The notes under the pieces: generated by a model | What the model saw: only the letters and a program-made list of their open reading frames with translations | Databases searched by the model: none | Told to the model about the DNA's origin: nothing | Translations under genes and position numbers: made by a program | Shown here: piece by piece, positions 46,449 to 58,319 of the stretch | Layout of the letters: every line of letters starts with the position of its first letter | How positions within the stretch are numbered: position 1 is the stretch's first letter | Assembly (NCBI RefSeq): GCF_036850765.1 | Contig: NC_089491.1 | Location: forward strand, 88,382,740-88,446,739 | Direction of reading: 5' to 3' | DNA: 64,000 nucleotides | Origin: Saccopteryx bilineata | Lineage: Eukaryota > Chordata > Mammalia > Chiroptera > Emballonuridae

Positions 46449-47559
46449 ATGCCGATAAGAAAGAGGAAATCGAATATTATGGATACAAAAGAAAGAGAGG
46501 TAACACAAATAGATGTGGAAAAATCTATGGAGAAAAGACAGCATATTGGAAGCCTTGGAGCTAAATGACAGAGAATTTAAAATAGAAATCTTAAAAATAC
46601 TCAGAGATATACAAGAAAACACAGAAAGGCAATATAGGGAGATCAGAAAACAACTCAATGAACACAAAGAATATATTACCAAGGAAATTGAAACTATAAA
46701 AACAAATCAAACAGAAATGAAAAACTCAATTCACGAGCTGAAAAACGAGGTAACAAGCTTAGCTAACAGAACAGCCCAGATTGAAGATAGGATTAGTGAA
46801 ATAGAAGACAAACAACTTGAGGCACAACAGAGAGAAGAAGAAAGAGACTCAAAAATAATAAAAAACGAGAAAGCCCTACAGGAATTGTCTGACTCCATCA
46901 GAAAGAATAACATAAGAATAATAGGTATATCAGAGGGAGAAGAGAAAGAAAATGGAATGGAGAATATACTCAAACAAATAATAGACGAGAACTTCCCAAG
47001 CCTGTGGAAGGAACTAAAGCCTCAAATTCAAGAAGCAAACAGAACACCAAGTTTTCTTAACCCCAACAAACCCACTCCAAGGCACATCATAATAAAGATG
47101 ACACAAACCAATGACAAAGAAAAAATTCTCAAGGCAGCCAGGGAAAAGAAGAGTACAACATACAAAGGAAGGCCTATTAGATTATCATCAGATTTCTCAG
47201 CAGAAACTCTACAAGCTAGAAGAGAGTGGACCCCAATATTTAAAGCCCTGAAAGAGAGGAACTTTCAGCCAAGAATACTATACCCATCAAAGCTATCCTT
47301 CAAGTATGAAGGAGATATAAAAACATTCACAAATACAGAAAAGATGAGAGAATTTATCAACAGAAAGCCCCCACTCCAGGAAATACTAAAGGGGGTTTTC
47401 CAACCGATTCAAAGAACAAAAGAAAACAACACCACAAGTAACAGCTCCACCAAGAACACAATAAAACCAAACTTAAACTGTGACAACAAAGGAAAAAAAG
47501 GGGGGAGAGGATGGAGATTAACAGTAGCAAAGGATGATGAAGTGCAGAAATACTTATAA
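46449..47559 (+). pseudogene. L1 ORF1p (RNA-binding chaperone), one frameshift
   Basis: ORF1p is the trimeric RNA-binding protein that coats L1 RNA. The likely start is ATG 46449 (MPIRKRKSN...). An extra A in the run at 46533-46536 shifts the frame after about 29 codons. The rest reads on from ATG 46513 as 348 residues: coiled coil about 20-128, RRM about 131-212 (RIIGISEG), and C-terminal domain about 213-296 with the family signature SAETLQARREW and the FQPRILYPSKLSF segment. A further 50 or so residues follow (297-348), rich in N, S, T and K with GKKGGRG, beyond where human ORF1p ends. An internally started 348-aa product may still be possible. Confidence 0.9.
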
Positions 47560-47776
47560 GATAGGGTACTACAATGAATATGGTAGGTACCCTTTTCATT
47601 ACTTAATGGTAACCACCCTTAAAAAAACCACCACAAAAACACTTGACTTAAAAAAGGTAGCAACAGAGGAAAGAAGTATGGAACACAAACAAACAAAAAC
47701 AAATGATAGAAAAACAAAAGAGAAGAATCAAACTAGATACAAAACTAACAGAAAGCAATTTATAAAATGGCAGTAG
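47534..47776 (+). other. Open frame bridging ORF1 and ORF2
   Basis: 80 codons from ATG 47534, overlapping the last 26 bases of ORF1 and the first 10 bases of ORF2 (its stop TAG at 47774-47776 lies just inside the ORF2 start). The predicted peptide is strongly basic (many K, T, R, N; for example TLDLKKVATEE, NRKQFIKWQ), with no known domain. The A-rich composition of L1 favours K/N/T codons, so chance is a serious alternative. It could matter for reinitiation at ORF2. Confidence 0.35.
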
Positions 47777-50700
47777 GGAACCCAGAAGTGTCAATAATTA
47801 CACTAAATGTAAATGGATTAAACTTACCAATAAAAAGACACAGAGTAGCAGAATGGATTAAAAAAGAAAATCCAACTATATGCTGCCTACAAGAAACACA
47901 TCTAAGCAACAAGGATAAAAACAAATTCAAAGTGAAAGGCTGGAAAACAATACTCCAAGCAAACAACACCCAAAAAAAAGCAGGCGTAGCAATACTCATA
48001 TCTAATAATGCTGACTACAAGACAGCAAAAGTACTCAGAGACAAAAATGGTCATTTCATAATGATTAAGGGGAAGTTGAATCAAGAAGACATAACAATCC
48101 TTAATATATATGCACCAAACCAAGGAGCACCAAAATATATAAGACAGCTACTTATTGACCTAAAACAAAAACTAACAAAAATACAATCATACTTGGAGAC
48201 CTCAATACACCGCTGACGGCTCTAGATCGGTCATCCAAACAGAGAATCAATAAAGATATAGTGGCCTTAAACGAAATACTAGAACACCTGGATATGATAG
48301 ACATCTACAGGACACTTCATCCCAAAGCGACAGAGTATACATTTTTCTCTAGTGTACATGGAACATTCTCAAGAATTGACCATATGTTGGGCCACAAAGA
48401 CAATATCAGCAAATTTAGAAAAATTGAAATTGTACCAAGCATATTTTCTGATCATAAAGCCTTGAAACTAGAATTCAACTGCAAAAAAGAGGGGGAAAAA
48501 CCCACAAAAATGTGGAAACTAAACAACATACTTCTAAAAAATGAATGGGTCAAAGAAGAAATAAGCGCAGAAATCAAAAGATATATACAGACAAATGAAA
48601 ATGAAAATACGACATATCAGAATCTCTGGGATGCAGCAAAAGCAGTAATAAGAGGAAAGTTCATATCACTTCAGGCCTATATGAACAAACAAGAGAGAGC
48701 CGAAGTAAACCACTTAACTTCCCACCTTAAGGAACTAGAAAAAGAAGAACAAACACAACCCAAAACCAGCCGAAGAAAGGAGATAATAAAAATCAGAGCA
48801 GAAATAAATGAAATAGAGAACAGAAAAACTATAGAAAAAATCAATAAAACAAGGAGCTGGTTCTTTGAAAAGATCAACAAAATTGACAAACCCTTGGCAA
48901 GACTCACCAAGGAAAAAAGACACAGGACTCAAATAAATAAAATCCAAAATGAAAGAGGAGAGATCACCACAGACATCATAGAAATACAAAGAATTATTGT
49001 AGAATACTATGAAAAATTATATGCCACCAAATACAACAATCTAGAAGAAATGGATAAATTCCTAGAACAATACAACCTTCCTAGACTGAGTCATGAAGAA
49101 GCAGAAAGCCTAAACAGACCAATCAGCAGGGAGGAAATAGAAAAAACTATTAAAAATCTCCCCAAAAATAAAAGTCCAGGCCCAGACGGTTATACTAGTG
49201 AATTCTATCAAACATTCAAAGAAGACTTGGTTCCTATTCTACTCAAAGTCTTCCAAAAAATTGAAGAAGAAGCAATACTTCCAAACACATTTTATGAGGC
49301 CAACATAACCCTCATACCAAAACCTGGCAAGGATGGCACAAAGAAAGAAAACTACAGACCAATATCTCTAATGAATACAGATGCTAAAATACTAAACAAA
49401 ATACTGGCAAACCGAATACAACAACATATTAAAAAAATAATACATCATGATCAAGTGGGATTCATCCCAGAATCTCAAGGATGGTTCAACATACGCAAAA
49501 CGGTTAACGTAATACACCATATCAGCAAAACAAAGAACAAAAACCACATGGTCTTATCAATAGATGCAGAAAAGGCTTTTGATAAAATACAACACAATTT
49601 TATGTTTAAGACTCTCAACAAAATGGGTATAGAAGGAAAATACCTCAACATGATAAAGGCCATATATGATAAACCATCAGCCAACATCCTATTAAACGGC
49701 ATAAAACTGAGGACTTTCTACCTTAAATCGGAACAAGACAGGGTTGTCCACTCTCTCCACTCTTATTCAACGTGGTGCTAGAAGTTCTGGCCAGAGCAAT
49801 CAGACAAGACAAAGAAATAAAAGGCATCCATATCGGAAAAGAAGAAGTAAAGCTATCACTTTTTGCTGATGATATGATCCTATACATCGAAAACCCGAAG
49901 GACTCCACAAAAAGATTATTAGAAACAATAAACCAATACAGTAAGGTCGCAGGATACAAAATTAACATACAAAAGTCCATAGCCTTTCTATATGCCAACA
50001 ATGAAATATTAGAAAACAAACTCAAAAAAATAATCCCCTTCACGATTGCAACAAAAAAAATAAAATACCTAGGAATAAACATAACAAAGAACGTAAAGGA
50101 CCTATATAATGAAAATTACAAAGAATTGTTAAGGGAAATCGAAAAAGATACAATGAGATGGAAAAATATTCCTTGTTCTTGGATAGGAAGAATAAATATA
50201 ATCAAAATGGCCATATTACCCAAAGCAATATACAAATTTAATGCAATTCCCATCAAAATCCCTATGAGATTTTTTAAAGAAATGGAACAAAAAATCATCA
50301 GATTTATATGGAACTATAAAAAACCCCGAATAGCCAAAACAATCCTAAGGAAAAAGAATGAAGCTGGGGGCATTACAATACCTGACTTTAAACTATATTA
50401 TAGGGCCACGATAATCAAAACAGCATGGTATTGGCAAAAAAATAGACACTCAGACCAATGGAACAGAATAGAAAGCCCAGAAATAAAACCACATATATAC
50501 GGTCAAATAATCTTTGATAAAGGGGCCAACAACACACAATGGAGAAAAGAAAGCCTCTTCAACAAATGGTGTTGGGAAAACTGGAAAGCCACATGCAAAA
50601 GAATGAAACTCGACTACAGCCTGTCCCCGTGTACTAAAATTAATTCAAAATGGATCAAAGACCTAAATATAAGACCTGAAACAATAAAGTACATAGAAGA

Positions 50701-51592
50701 AGACATAGGTACTAAAATCATGGACCTGGGTTTTAAAGAACATTTTATGAACTTGACTCCAATGGCAAGAGAAGTGAAGGCAAAGATAAATGAATGGGAC
50801 TACATCAGAATTAAAAGTTTTTGCTCAGCAAGAGAAACTGATATCAAAATAAACAGACAGCCAACTATATGGGAACTGATATTTTCAAACGACAGCTCAG
50901 ATAAGGGCCTAATATCCAAAATTTACAAAGAACTCATAAAACTCAACAACAAACAAACAAACAATCCAATAAAAAAATGGGAAGAGGACATGAACAGACA
51001 CTTCTCCCAGGAAGAGATACAAATGGCCAACAGATATATGAAAAGATGCTCAGCTTCATTAGTTATTAGAGAAATGCAAATCAAAACTACAATGAGATAC
51101 CACCTCACTCCTGTTAGATTAGCTATTATCAACAAGACGGGTAATAGCAAATGTTGGAGAGGCTGTGGAGAAAAAGGAACCTTCATTCACTGTTGGTGGG
51201 AATGTAAAGTAGTACAACCATTATGGAGGAAAGTATGGTGGTTCCTCAAAAAACTGCAAATAGAACTACCTTATGACCCAGCAATCCCTCTACTGGGTAT
51301 ATACCCCAAAACCTCAGAAACATTGATACGTGAAGACACATGTAGCCCCATGTTCATTGCAGCACTGTTCACAGTGGCCAAGACATGGAAACAACCAAAA
51401 AGCCCTTCAATAGAAGACTGGATAAAGAAGATGTGGCACATATACACTATGGAATACTACTCAGCCATAAGAAATGATGACATCAGATCATTTACAGCAA
51501 AATGGTGGGATCTTGATAACATTATAAGGAGTGAAATAAGTAAATCAGAAAAAAACAAGAACTACATGATTCCATACATTGGTGGAACATAA
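47767..51592 (+). pseudogene. L1 ORF2p (endonuclease/reverse transcriptase), two frameshifts
   Basis: ORF2p nicks target DNA and primes reverse transcription. Start ATG 47767. The N-terminal endonuclease is readable: LNVNGLN, CLQETHL, NIYAPNQ, then after the first shift [17 protein letters not shown] and [10 protein letters not shown]. The first break is a missing A in the run at 48177-48181. The RT begins with KSPGPDGY (about 49170) and [10 protein letters not shown] (about 49560). The second break is a missing base near 49729-49732, just before RQGCPLSP. Downstream, LFADDMILY (49859-49885) and the cysteine-rich [18 protein letters not shown] segment (51152-51205) are intact to the stop at 51592. 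With both shifts no full protein is made. Confidence 0.93.
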
Positions 51593-51635
51593 AAATGAGA
51601 CTAAGAGACATGGACAAGAGTGTGGTGGTTACCAA

Positions 51636-51704
51636 GGGTGGGGGGGGAGGGAGGACATGGGAGGGAGGGAGGGAGGGAGAGAGTTAGGGGGAGGGGGAGG
51701 GGCA
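51636..51704 (+). other. G-run cluster in the L1 3' UTR
   Basis: Many runs of three or more G (GGGTGGGGGGGGAGGGAGG, then repeated GGGA units and GGGGGAGGGGGAGGGG). It fits the G-quadruplex-forming polypurine tract found in L1 3' UTRs of several mammals. The fragment at 54568-55268 has the complementary C-runs at 54736-54775. Confidence 0.75.
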
Positions 51705-51889
51705 CAGAGAACTAGATAGAGGGTGACGGAGGACAATCTGACTTTGGGCGAGGGGTTTGCAACATAATTTGATGACAAAATAACCTAGACATGTTTTCTT
51801 TGAATATATGTACCCTGATTTATTAATGTCATCCCATTACCATTAATAAAAATTTATTAAAAAAAATAAAAATAAAAAATAAAGTGGAG

Positions 51890-53424
51890 ATAAATATGCA
51901 AAATGGGCAAGATTGACATAAGGACTAAGTTAAAAAACAAGTAAGTACAGAACAGATGCTCAGAAATTTTAACTTTCCCTTTCTTTCCTCTTGAAATCTT
52001 TGTGTCTTGTATACGGTAACAAACAATTGTATAGCAAGTTTACCATTCAATAAAATTTTATATACCTAGTTCATTTAATGCTCCCTGAAATACATGGGCA
52101 AATGGAGACAGAAAGGTGCTGAGGGTCTGCCTAGGATGTTACCAGAGCCTGGGTCATTGCATTACATTTTCAATTACTTCAGGTTGGGATACCTAAGATC
52201 GTTATACCTTGTCACGAGATGGCATAGCAGGAGCAGCTTTACTATAAACATGCACAAGCCTGCAAACAACGCTGCTCATAGTTTCCCAGAGATTTGCAGT
52301 TTAGAAGTTCTTAAATCTCTGTTGAGGGACAATGAAGCCAGATATGCCAGGTTCTCCACCAACACCTCTGCCTTGTAAAGAAAAAGAAATAACGCAACCT
52401 CAGAGGAGGTTTCCCTCAGTGCATAACAGTTATTATTCTCAGAATGGCAGAGAATAGGAAATGCGTTCCAGGTGTTTCTGAATATTCAAAAACTATTTCT
52501 TGAACACCTACTATATCCTCAATACAGTTCTATACTTTCAGGATATAGCACTGAATACAGAAAAGAAAATATCTGCTCTCACAGACCTTAGAACTAGTGT
52601 GAATGACAAAGAATAAACAAAGTGACAAACATGTATCAGGAGGCAGTAAATTCTCTTAATAAAAAATGAAGGAAAAAGAGGAATACAAGAGACTAGATCT
52701 TCAGTGGGGCACAGAGTGTGCGGATACAGATAAGGAGATCTCTAATAAATAAATATTCACATTGTACCCCAAAACAAAAGTACTGTTTTCTTTTCTTTTA
52801 AAGAAAAACAACAAAAATCCCCAAACAACAAGCAAGCTCAGAAATCGAGACCCTGACTTTACATTCATAATTCCTGTCTCCCTTTACACTTTTCCCCTGT
52901 GAAATCTACTAGCACATAGCACTGAGGCTCCCAGAGAATGAGACTTTGTTCCCAACCTTTCCTTTGTCTGAATTTTCCCATTGGAACAATAATCCCCAGC
53001 CTATCATATAACAAACATAAGAGCACAGCTCTCTTTGAATGTGAAAGTCTTTGGGGACATTAGAAAATTTCTGTCACATTCAATTTATCAAGAACACATT
53101 GGACGTACTTTAAAGCATAACTTGAAATGTAAAAACTGTAGCGATGCATAAATACAATAGTACTACAACCAAGTCAGAAAAATCAATAGAAAATAATTTA
53201 GGCACTTTAATTTGTTTTCCCTCCCCATAAGGATAGCTTTTATGATACATAACTCTACATTAAGTTTTTTGAGTATTGAGCTGGATAATACTCCAGACAC
53301 TAGTGACTCAACCCCCTTACTGTATAAGTGAGGATCTGAGGTCCAGAAAGTTTAATAACAATAGCTGCTTATATTAATGGAGGTTTATGTGCCTGGAAGT
53401 ATGCCAAGTTCTTTATTCTTTGTA
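51890..53424. other. Low-copy DNA with an old repeat remnant
   Basis: 52490-52640 resembles a mammal-wide old repeat (TTGAACACCTACTATATCCT, GGATATAGCACTGAATACAG, CTCTCACAGACCTTAGAACT). Family not certain. No gene. Confidence 0.5.
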
Positions 53425-53592
53425 TTAGTAAAGGTTCTTTAGAGAAATACAGCCAGTAGGGTGTGTGTGCATGTGTGTATATGTATGTGCAGAATGTGGA
53501 TATGTCATATAAACCTATATCTATCTATATCTATATCTATATCTATCTATCTATATCTATAGATACCAAGAGAGAGTATGAGAGAGAGAGAC

Positions 53593-53643
<51 letters not shown>

Positions 53644-53970
53644 GGTTTTAAGGAATTGGAATCTATAGAGCAAGTTGGCACACTAGAAATTCAGTTAAGA
53701 CTTGATGTTACAGTCTTGAGTCTGCAATCAGCAGGCTGGTAAATCAGCTGCAGTCCTGAAGCAGAATTGCTTATTCTCTAGAAAAGCTCAGTCTTTGCTC
53801 TTAAAATGTACACCTGAGTGGATGATGCCCACTCACACTGCAGAGGGTAATAAGCTTTACCCCAAATCTACACATATTAAAAGACCCTTCCAGTATTATC
53901 TAGTTGTTTCATGTTTGACCATAGGCACCATAGCCTAGTGAAATTGACACATATAATTACCATCATATTT
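53425..53970 (+). repeat. Old LTR-like repeat carrying microsatellites
   Basis: Starts AGTAAAGGTTCTTTAGAGAA, then microsatellites, GGAATTGGAATCTATAGAGC, GGATGATGCCCACTCACACT, AGAGGGTAATAAGCTTTACC and ends near GAAATTGACACATATAATTA. This order is familiar from a common mammalian LTR-like repeat whose name I do not assign. Confidence 0.5.
53512..53636. repeat. Compound microsatellite (ATCTAT)n and (AG)n
   Basis: TATCTA-type units at 53515-53566 and nearly pure AG at 53598-53635, with GT/TATG runs just before at 53461-53485. They sit inside the old LTR-like repeat. Confidence 0.95.
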
Positions 53971-54006
53971 CCTTTATCTTATTTGCTCCTGTTAACTTCA
54001 TTATGA

Positions 54007-54331
54007 GCCTGACCAGGTGGTGGCACAGTGGATAGAGCGCCAGACTGGGATGCAAAGGACCCAGGTTCTAGACCCTGAGGTCACCAGCTTGAGCGCGGGC
54101 TCATCTGGTTTGAGCAAAGCTCACCAGCTTGGACCCAAGGTTGCTGGCTTGAGCAAGGGGTTACTCAGTCTGCTGAAGGCCCACGATCAAGGCACATATG
54201 AGAAAGCAATCAATGAACAACTAAGGTGTTGCAACGAAAAACTAATGATTGATGCTTCTCATCTCTCTCCATTCCTGTCTGTCCCTATCTATCCCTCTCT
54301 CTGTCTCTGTAAAAAAAAAGCAACAAAAATT
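54007..54331 (+). mobile_element. Second SINE lineage (GCCTGACCAGGTGGTGGCAC head)
   Basis: The tRNA-like head differs from the other SINEs: GGATAGAGCGCCAGACTGGG, then a B-box-like GGTTCTAGACC. Its body has repeated TCACCAGCTTG/GGCTTGAGC units, then AAGGCACATATGAGAAAGCA and a C/T-rich end with a short A-tail. TSD TTCATTATGA is at 53997-54006 and 54332-54341. A diverged sibling is at 63113-63452. Confidence 0.9.
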
Positions 54332-54567
54332 TTCATTATGAAACTGGCATGATTACTGCCCACATTTTACAAAGGAGAAAACTGAATGCTCAGTGACCTC
54401 AGGGGTTTGTCTCGGTTTCTCCAGTTGGAAGTACCCATGCAGGTCAGCCATTATGCAGAACCCACGTTTTCAACCATCTGCTCTCTTGTTTGAGATCTCT
54501 TGGTTAGCATGGAGGTAAAGCCAGAATCTATGTTTTACGACTCTTATGTTCATGAGACTATACTCTT

Positions 54568-55268
54568 TTTTTTTTCAATAATTTTATTTTTTTAATGGTG
54601 TGACATCAATAAATCAGGATACATATATTCAAAGATAACAACTCCAGGTTATCTTGTCATTCAATTATGTTGCATACCCATCACCCAAAGTCAGATTGTC
54701 CTCTGTCACCTTCTATCTAGTTTTCTTTGTGCCCCTCCCCCTCCCCCTTTCCCTCTCCCTCTCCCTGCTCCCCCTGTAACCACCACACTCTTATCAGTGT
54801 CTCTTAGTCTCACTTTTATGTCCCATCTATGTATGGAATAATGCAGTTCCTGGTTTTTTCTGATTTACTTATTTCGCTTCGTATAATGTTATCAAGATCC
54901 CACCATTTTGCTGTAAATGATCCGATGTCATCATTTCTTATGGCTGAGTAGTATTCCATAGTGTATATGTGCCACATCTTCTTTATCCAGTCATCTATTG
55001 ACGAGCTTTTTGGTTGTTTCCATGTCCTGGCCACTGTGAACAATGCAGCAATGAACATGGGGCTGCATGTGTCTTTATGTATCAATGTTTCTGAGTTTTG
55101 GGGGTATATACCCAGTAGAGGGATTGCTGGGTCATAAGGTAGTTCTATTTTCAGTTTTTTGAGGAACCACCATACTTTCTTCCATAATGGTTGTACTACT
55201 TTACATTCCCACCAACAGTGTATGAGGGTTCCTTTTTCTCCACAGCCTCTCCAACATTTGCTATTACC
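54568..55268 (-). mobile_element. 5'-truncated young L1, minus strand
   Basis: Complement of the last 90 or so ORF2 codons (open at 54816-55085: [23 protein letters not shown]), the 3' UTR with G-runs and an A-tail (T-run at 54568-54574). TSD TGAGACTATACTCTT, 15 bp, is at 54553-54567 and 55269-55283. Close to the full-length L1 in sequence, so from the same recent lineage. Confidence 0.93.
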
Positions 55269-55283
55269 TGAGACTATACTCTT

Positions 55284-56194
55284 AAGTCTCTCTGATAAAG
55301 ACCACCAAGGACACTCCTTACTAACTTGTTACTGCAAGGAGAGCATACATGAAGAGGAACCATGGAGCATCTCACCAGCTGAAGGAAGATAGGACTACCA
55401 TAGGATTGGGAGAAAGAATGGAAGGTAAGTAAAAAGGCAGCCATTGTTTTGACAGGCTCAAAGCCAAGCAGGACTGTGTATGGTGGTTAATATGAGACCT
55501 GGATTCCACATTGGATTCAGGGTTCTACTTCCTTGGTTATGACAAGTTCATATAAATATAGAGAATAGTGTCTGAAAAACCTTATCTGAAGCTCTGCACC
55601 TGAGTTAGAAATCAGACTGTTTCTCTGTTTCAAAGTTACTGAGATCTTCCAGGCCAGAATGAAATGTTACATTATGGATAATTTCTCATAGTTATATCAA
55701 TACTTTTTTTAATTAACAAAAGTAGTTTTCACAGGACCACAGATCTAGGTGCCAGCATTAAGCTAGGTGTTGAGTAGAGAACATCTGAATAAGATATTCT
55801 GGAGCCCTGCTGGGGAAGAAAGTCACACCCACAAGTCATCACAGCACAATATGATGAGTGCAAGGGAGAGAGAGAGATGAGTAAGTCAGCTACAGCTTTA
55901 TGTCCAAACAACTACAGCTGATATGAGTAATAGAATGGAGAACTAAATAAAGTGCTTGGAACTCCACTAAGTCTGCCTGAAAAGTCAGAGAAGACAGATT
56001 GTTTCCAAAATCGTATGCTCATTAAGGCCCCAGGCCACTGCAGATTCCAGCTACTCTGTTCAAAAGTCTTCTCTACTCCTACCCCAGATGTGGCTCTCTC
56101 TGGACTGGTGACCACAGTTTATACTTCTAGTCTCAGCTGAACTTTGTTCTCTTGGAAGCTTTATTATACTTTTCAAAAAAAAATAATAGGAAAG
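55284..56194. other. Low-copy DNA
   Basis: No gene or repeat family recognised. Confidence 0.5.
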
Positions 56195-56450
56195 TAATAG
56201 TAATAACATTTACTGAGTAGTGTTCATAGGCCAGGCAGTGTGCCAACAATTCTCCCCATAACATTGTATCTAATTATCCCAAGAACTCCATGAGATGGAT
56301 GCCATTCCTGCATTTTATGCAGGCCACTCAAGATTAGTTAAGTAATATGTCCAAGGTTACTCAGCTCAAAAGCGGTACAACCAGGATTTGAACTCTATCT
56401 GAATCTTACATCTTCACTAGCATCTTAACCATCTTAACCATAAAGCTTTC
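56195..56450 (-). repeat. MIR SINE, nearly full
   Basis: Complement of MIR: ATAGGCCAGGCAGTGTGCCA, CTAATTATCCCAAGAACTCC, GTAATATGTCCAAGGTTACT, ACAACCAGGATTTGAACTCT. Confidence 0.85.
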
Positions 56451-56579
56451 CATAGCACATTCATGCTTGTGGGAGCAATACTGACCATGACCTCCTTTAT
56501 GCCAAGTTGGTGTCTTAATGCAGCTGTGCTATGGCACTGCCTTCAGGCTGATAATTCCTGTTTCACATGCCTCTCTCCT

Positions 56580-56700
56580 CCATGACCTGATGAGGTCTTG
56601 AGAGCTGGTGTTTCTTTGGTATTTATCCCAAGTGCCTAACACTGCTACCTAAAGACAGTAGAAAGTCCCTAAATGTTTGTAAATGAATGAATAGACAAAT
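56580..56700 (+). repeat. Possible L2 3' tail
   Basis: CCAAGTGCCTAACACTGCTA followed by AGTCCCTAAATGTTTGTAAA and TGAATGAATAG, resembling the L2 terminal pattern. Confidence 0.4.
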
Positions 56701-56869
56701 GGATGTATAAAACATTTGTAAAGGACCTGCTATGTGAAACTCCACATAAATCACTATTAGATATGTCATCTGAAAATGAATTATGAAGGTTCATATCATA
56801 CCCACGCAACAAGGATATGTGTCAGCGGGCATCCATAGTGGCCAGAAAAGGAATAAAGCAAAAGAATGG

Positions 56870-57242
56870 CCCTGGTTGGCTTGCTCAGTGGTAGAGCGTA
56901 AGCTTGGCGTGCCGGAGTCCCAGATTCGATTCCCGGCCAGGGCACACAGGAGAAGCACCCATCTGCTTCTCCAACCCTCCCCCTCTCCTTCCTCTCTGTC
57001 TCTCTCTTCCCCTCCTGCAGCCAAGGCTCCATTGGAGCAAAGTTGGCCCGGGCACTGAGGATGGCTCCACGGCCTCTGCCTCAGGCGCTAGAATGGCTCT
57101 GGTTGCAGCAGAGCAATGCTCCAGATGGGCAGAGCATCACCCCCTGGTGGGCATGCTGGGTGGATCCTGGTCGAGCGCATACGGGAGTCTGTCTGACTGC
57201 CTCCCTATTTCAACTTCAGAAAAATACAAAAAAAAAAAAAAA
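56870..57242 (+). mobile_element. Bat tRNA-derived SINE, young
   Basis: CCCTGGTTGGCTTGCTCAGT head, B-box AGATTCGATTCC, GGCACACAGGAGAAGCACCC, the CT block, the GC body and a pure A-tail of about 20 bases. TSD AAAAGAATGG is at 56860-56869 and 57243-57252. Plus orientation, unlike the three young copies near 1-11 kb. Confidence 0.93.
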
Positions 57243-57393
57243 AAAAGAATGGACAAGCTCCAATGTAAAGGTTGTAGCACCACTCTGCTGTCAAGGAATG
57301 ATCCTGGCATCCTGGCATCTCTTGCTTATTTTACCAAAAATCCCCCCAGCTGGGACATGGCAAGGGCTGTCAGAAAAGGAGCTGTTCCTTTCC

Positions 57394-57396
<3 letters not shown>

Positions 57397-57476
<80 letters not shown>
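57397..57476. repeat. (CA)n microsatellite
   Basis: About 80 bases of CA with one interruption (CATACA near 57442). Open frames across it are compositional. Confidence 0.97.
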
Positions 57477-57479
<3 letters not shown>

Positions 57480-58319
57480 AATATCTTGACATGGCTAGTT
57501 GTCTCTGGTTGGTTACCCTCCCAAAAAATAATCTCCACTAAATACATCTGCATTTTTAACCCCAGTCCTCTCTCTACCCAGTCATTCCAAATCCCTGTAC
57601 AGAAATAGAAGCAGGTAGAAACAAACAGAAAAAGAAATGGATTGCTCCTGCATTGCTTTCTTGTTGGATCTTTCTGCTCTGGGATATGGGTGCTCTGTCC
57701 TTCTGCTGCTCTTTTCCTGCTTTAATTTAGAGCTCTGGTTTCCAGATGGATTAACGACCAAGGCACTTTGGAAGAGTTCTTTGCTCAGCAATATTTGTCT
57801 GTTGCTTGCAGGGACACTGTAGCCCCATATACTATGTCTCCTCCTGAGCTATCTATTGCTTCACATTTTATCCTTAGCACTAAAATTGGCCTTCAGTTCA
57901 CAGATCTCATTTCGCAACACCTGTTGCATTAATAACTAGAAAACCCAGTTCAGCCAAGAGCCAGACATTCACCACACATTGCTCTCCTATAGTAAAAATC
58001 AGGTAACAAGCAGTTATCTTTGCAGATTACACTTTCCTGATATTAACTCCCAGATAGAAAGAATGTCTGTGAAAATACATTTTGTCTGTACATGGTAATA
58101 GAATGACATTCTTTCACTGACACAAATATACTAAACTTATTCTATAACATAACAAACAAAAAGTATATTGAATAAAACTAGCAGAACATGCAATCTGTTT
58201 GAAAGACGGCATAGAATTCTGCTTTGTCGTTCAGTGACAAGACATTTTATAAGGACAAGACGGAAGTATCTTCAAGTCTCAATTTGTTTTAATCTAGATA
58301 GTACCATGCAATAGAAAGG
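57477..58319. other. Low-copy DNA
   Basis: No gene or repeat family recognised. Confidence 0.5.

Larger units (their letters stand above)
44053..51877 (+). mobile_element. Full-length L1 retrotransposon, nearly intact
   Basis: 7.8 kb with a complete 5' end starting TGACGTCACGGAAATGGCG. The order is GC-rich promoter, U-rich leader, ORF1 (46449-47559), inter-ORF region, ORF2 (47767-51592), 3' UTR with G-runs, AATAAA and an A-rich tail. Direct repeats AATAAAGTGGAG are at 44041-44052 and 51878-51889, extendable by three A to 15 bp. CpGs are still abundant in 44050-44720, and only three one-base frameshifts interrupt the ORFs, so insertion was recent. Two minus-strand fragments, at 54568-55268 and 60328-61179, are relatives. 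Confidence 0.96.

Noticed and set aside
57326..57608. Open frames with long TH or CV repeats
   Set aside because: Translation of the (CA)n microsatellite.
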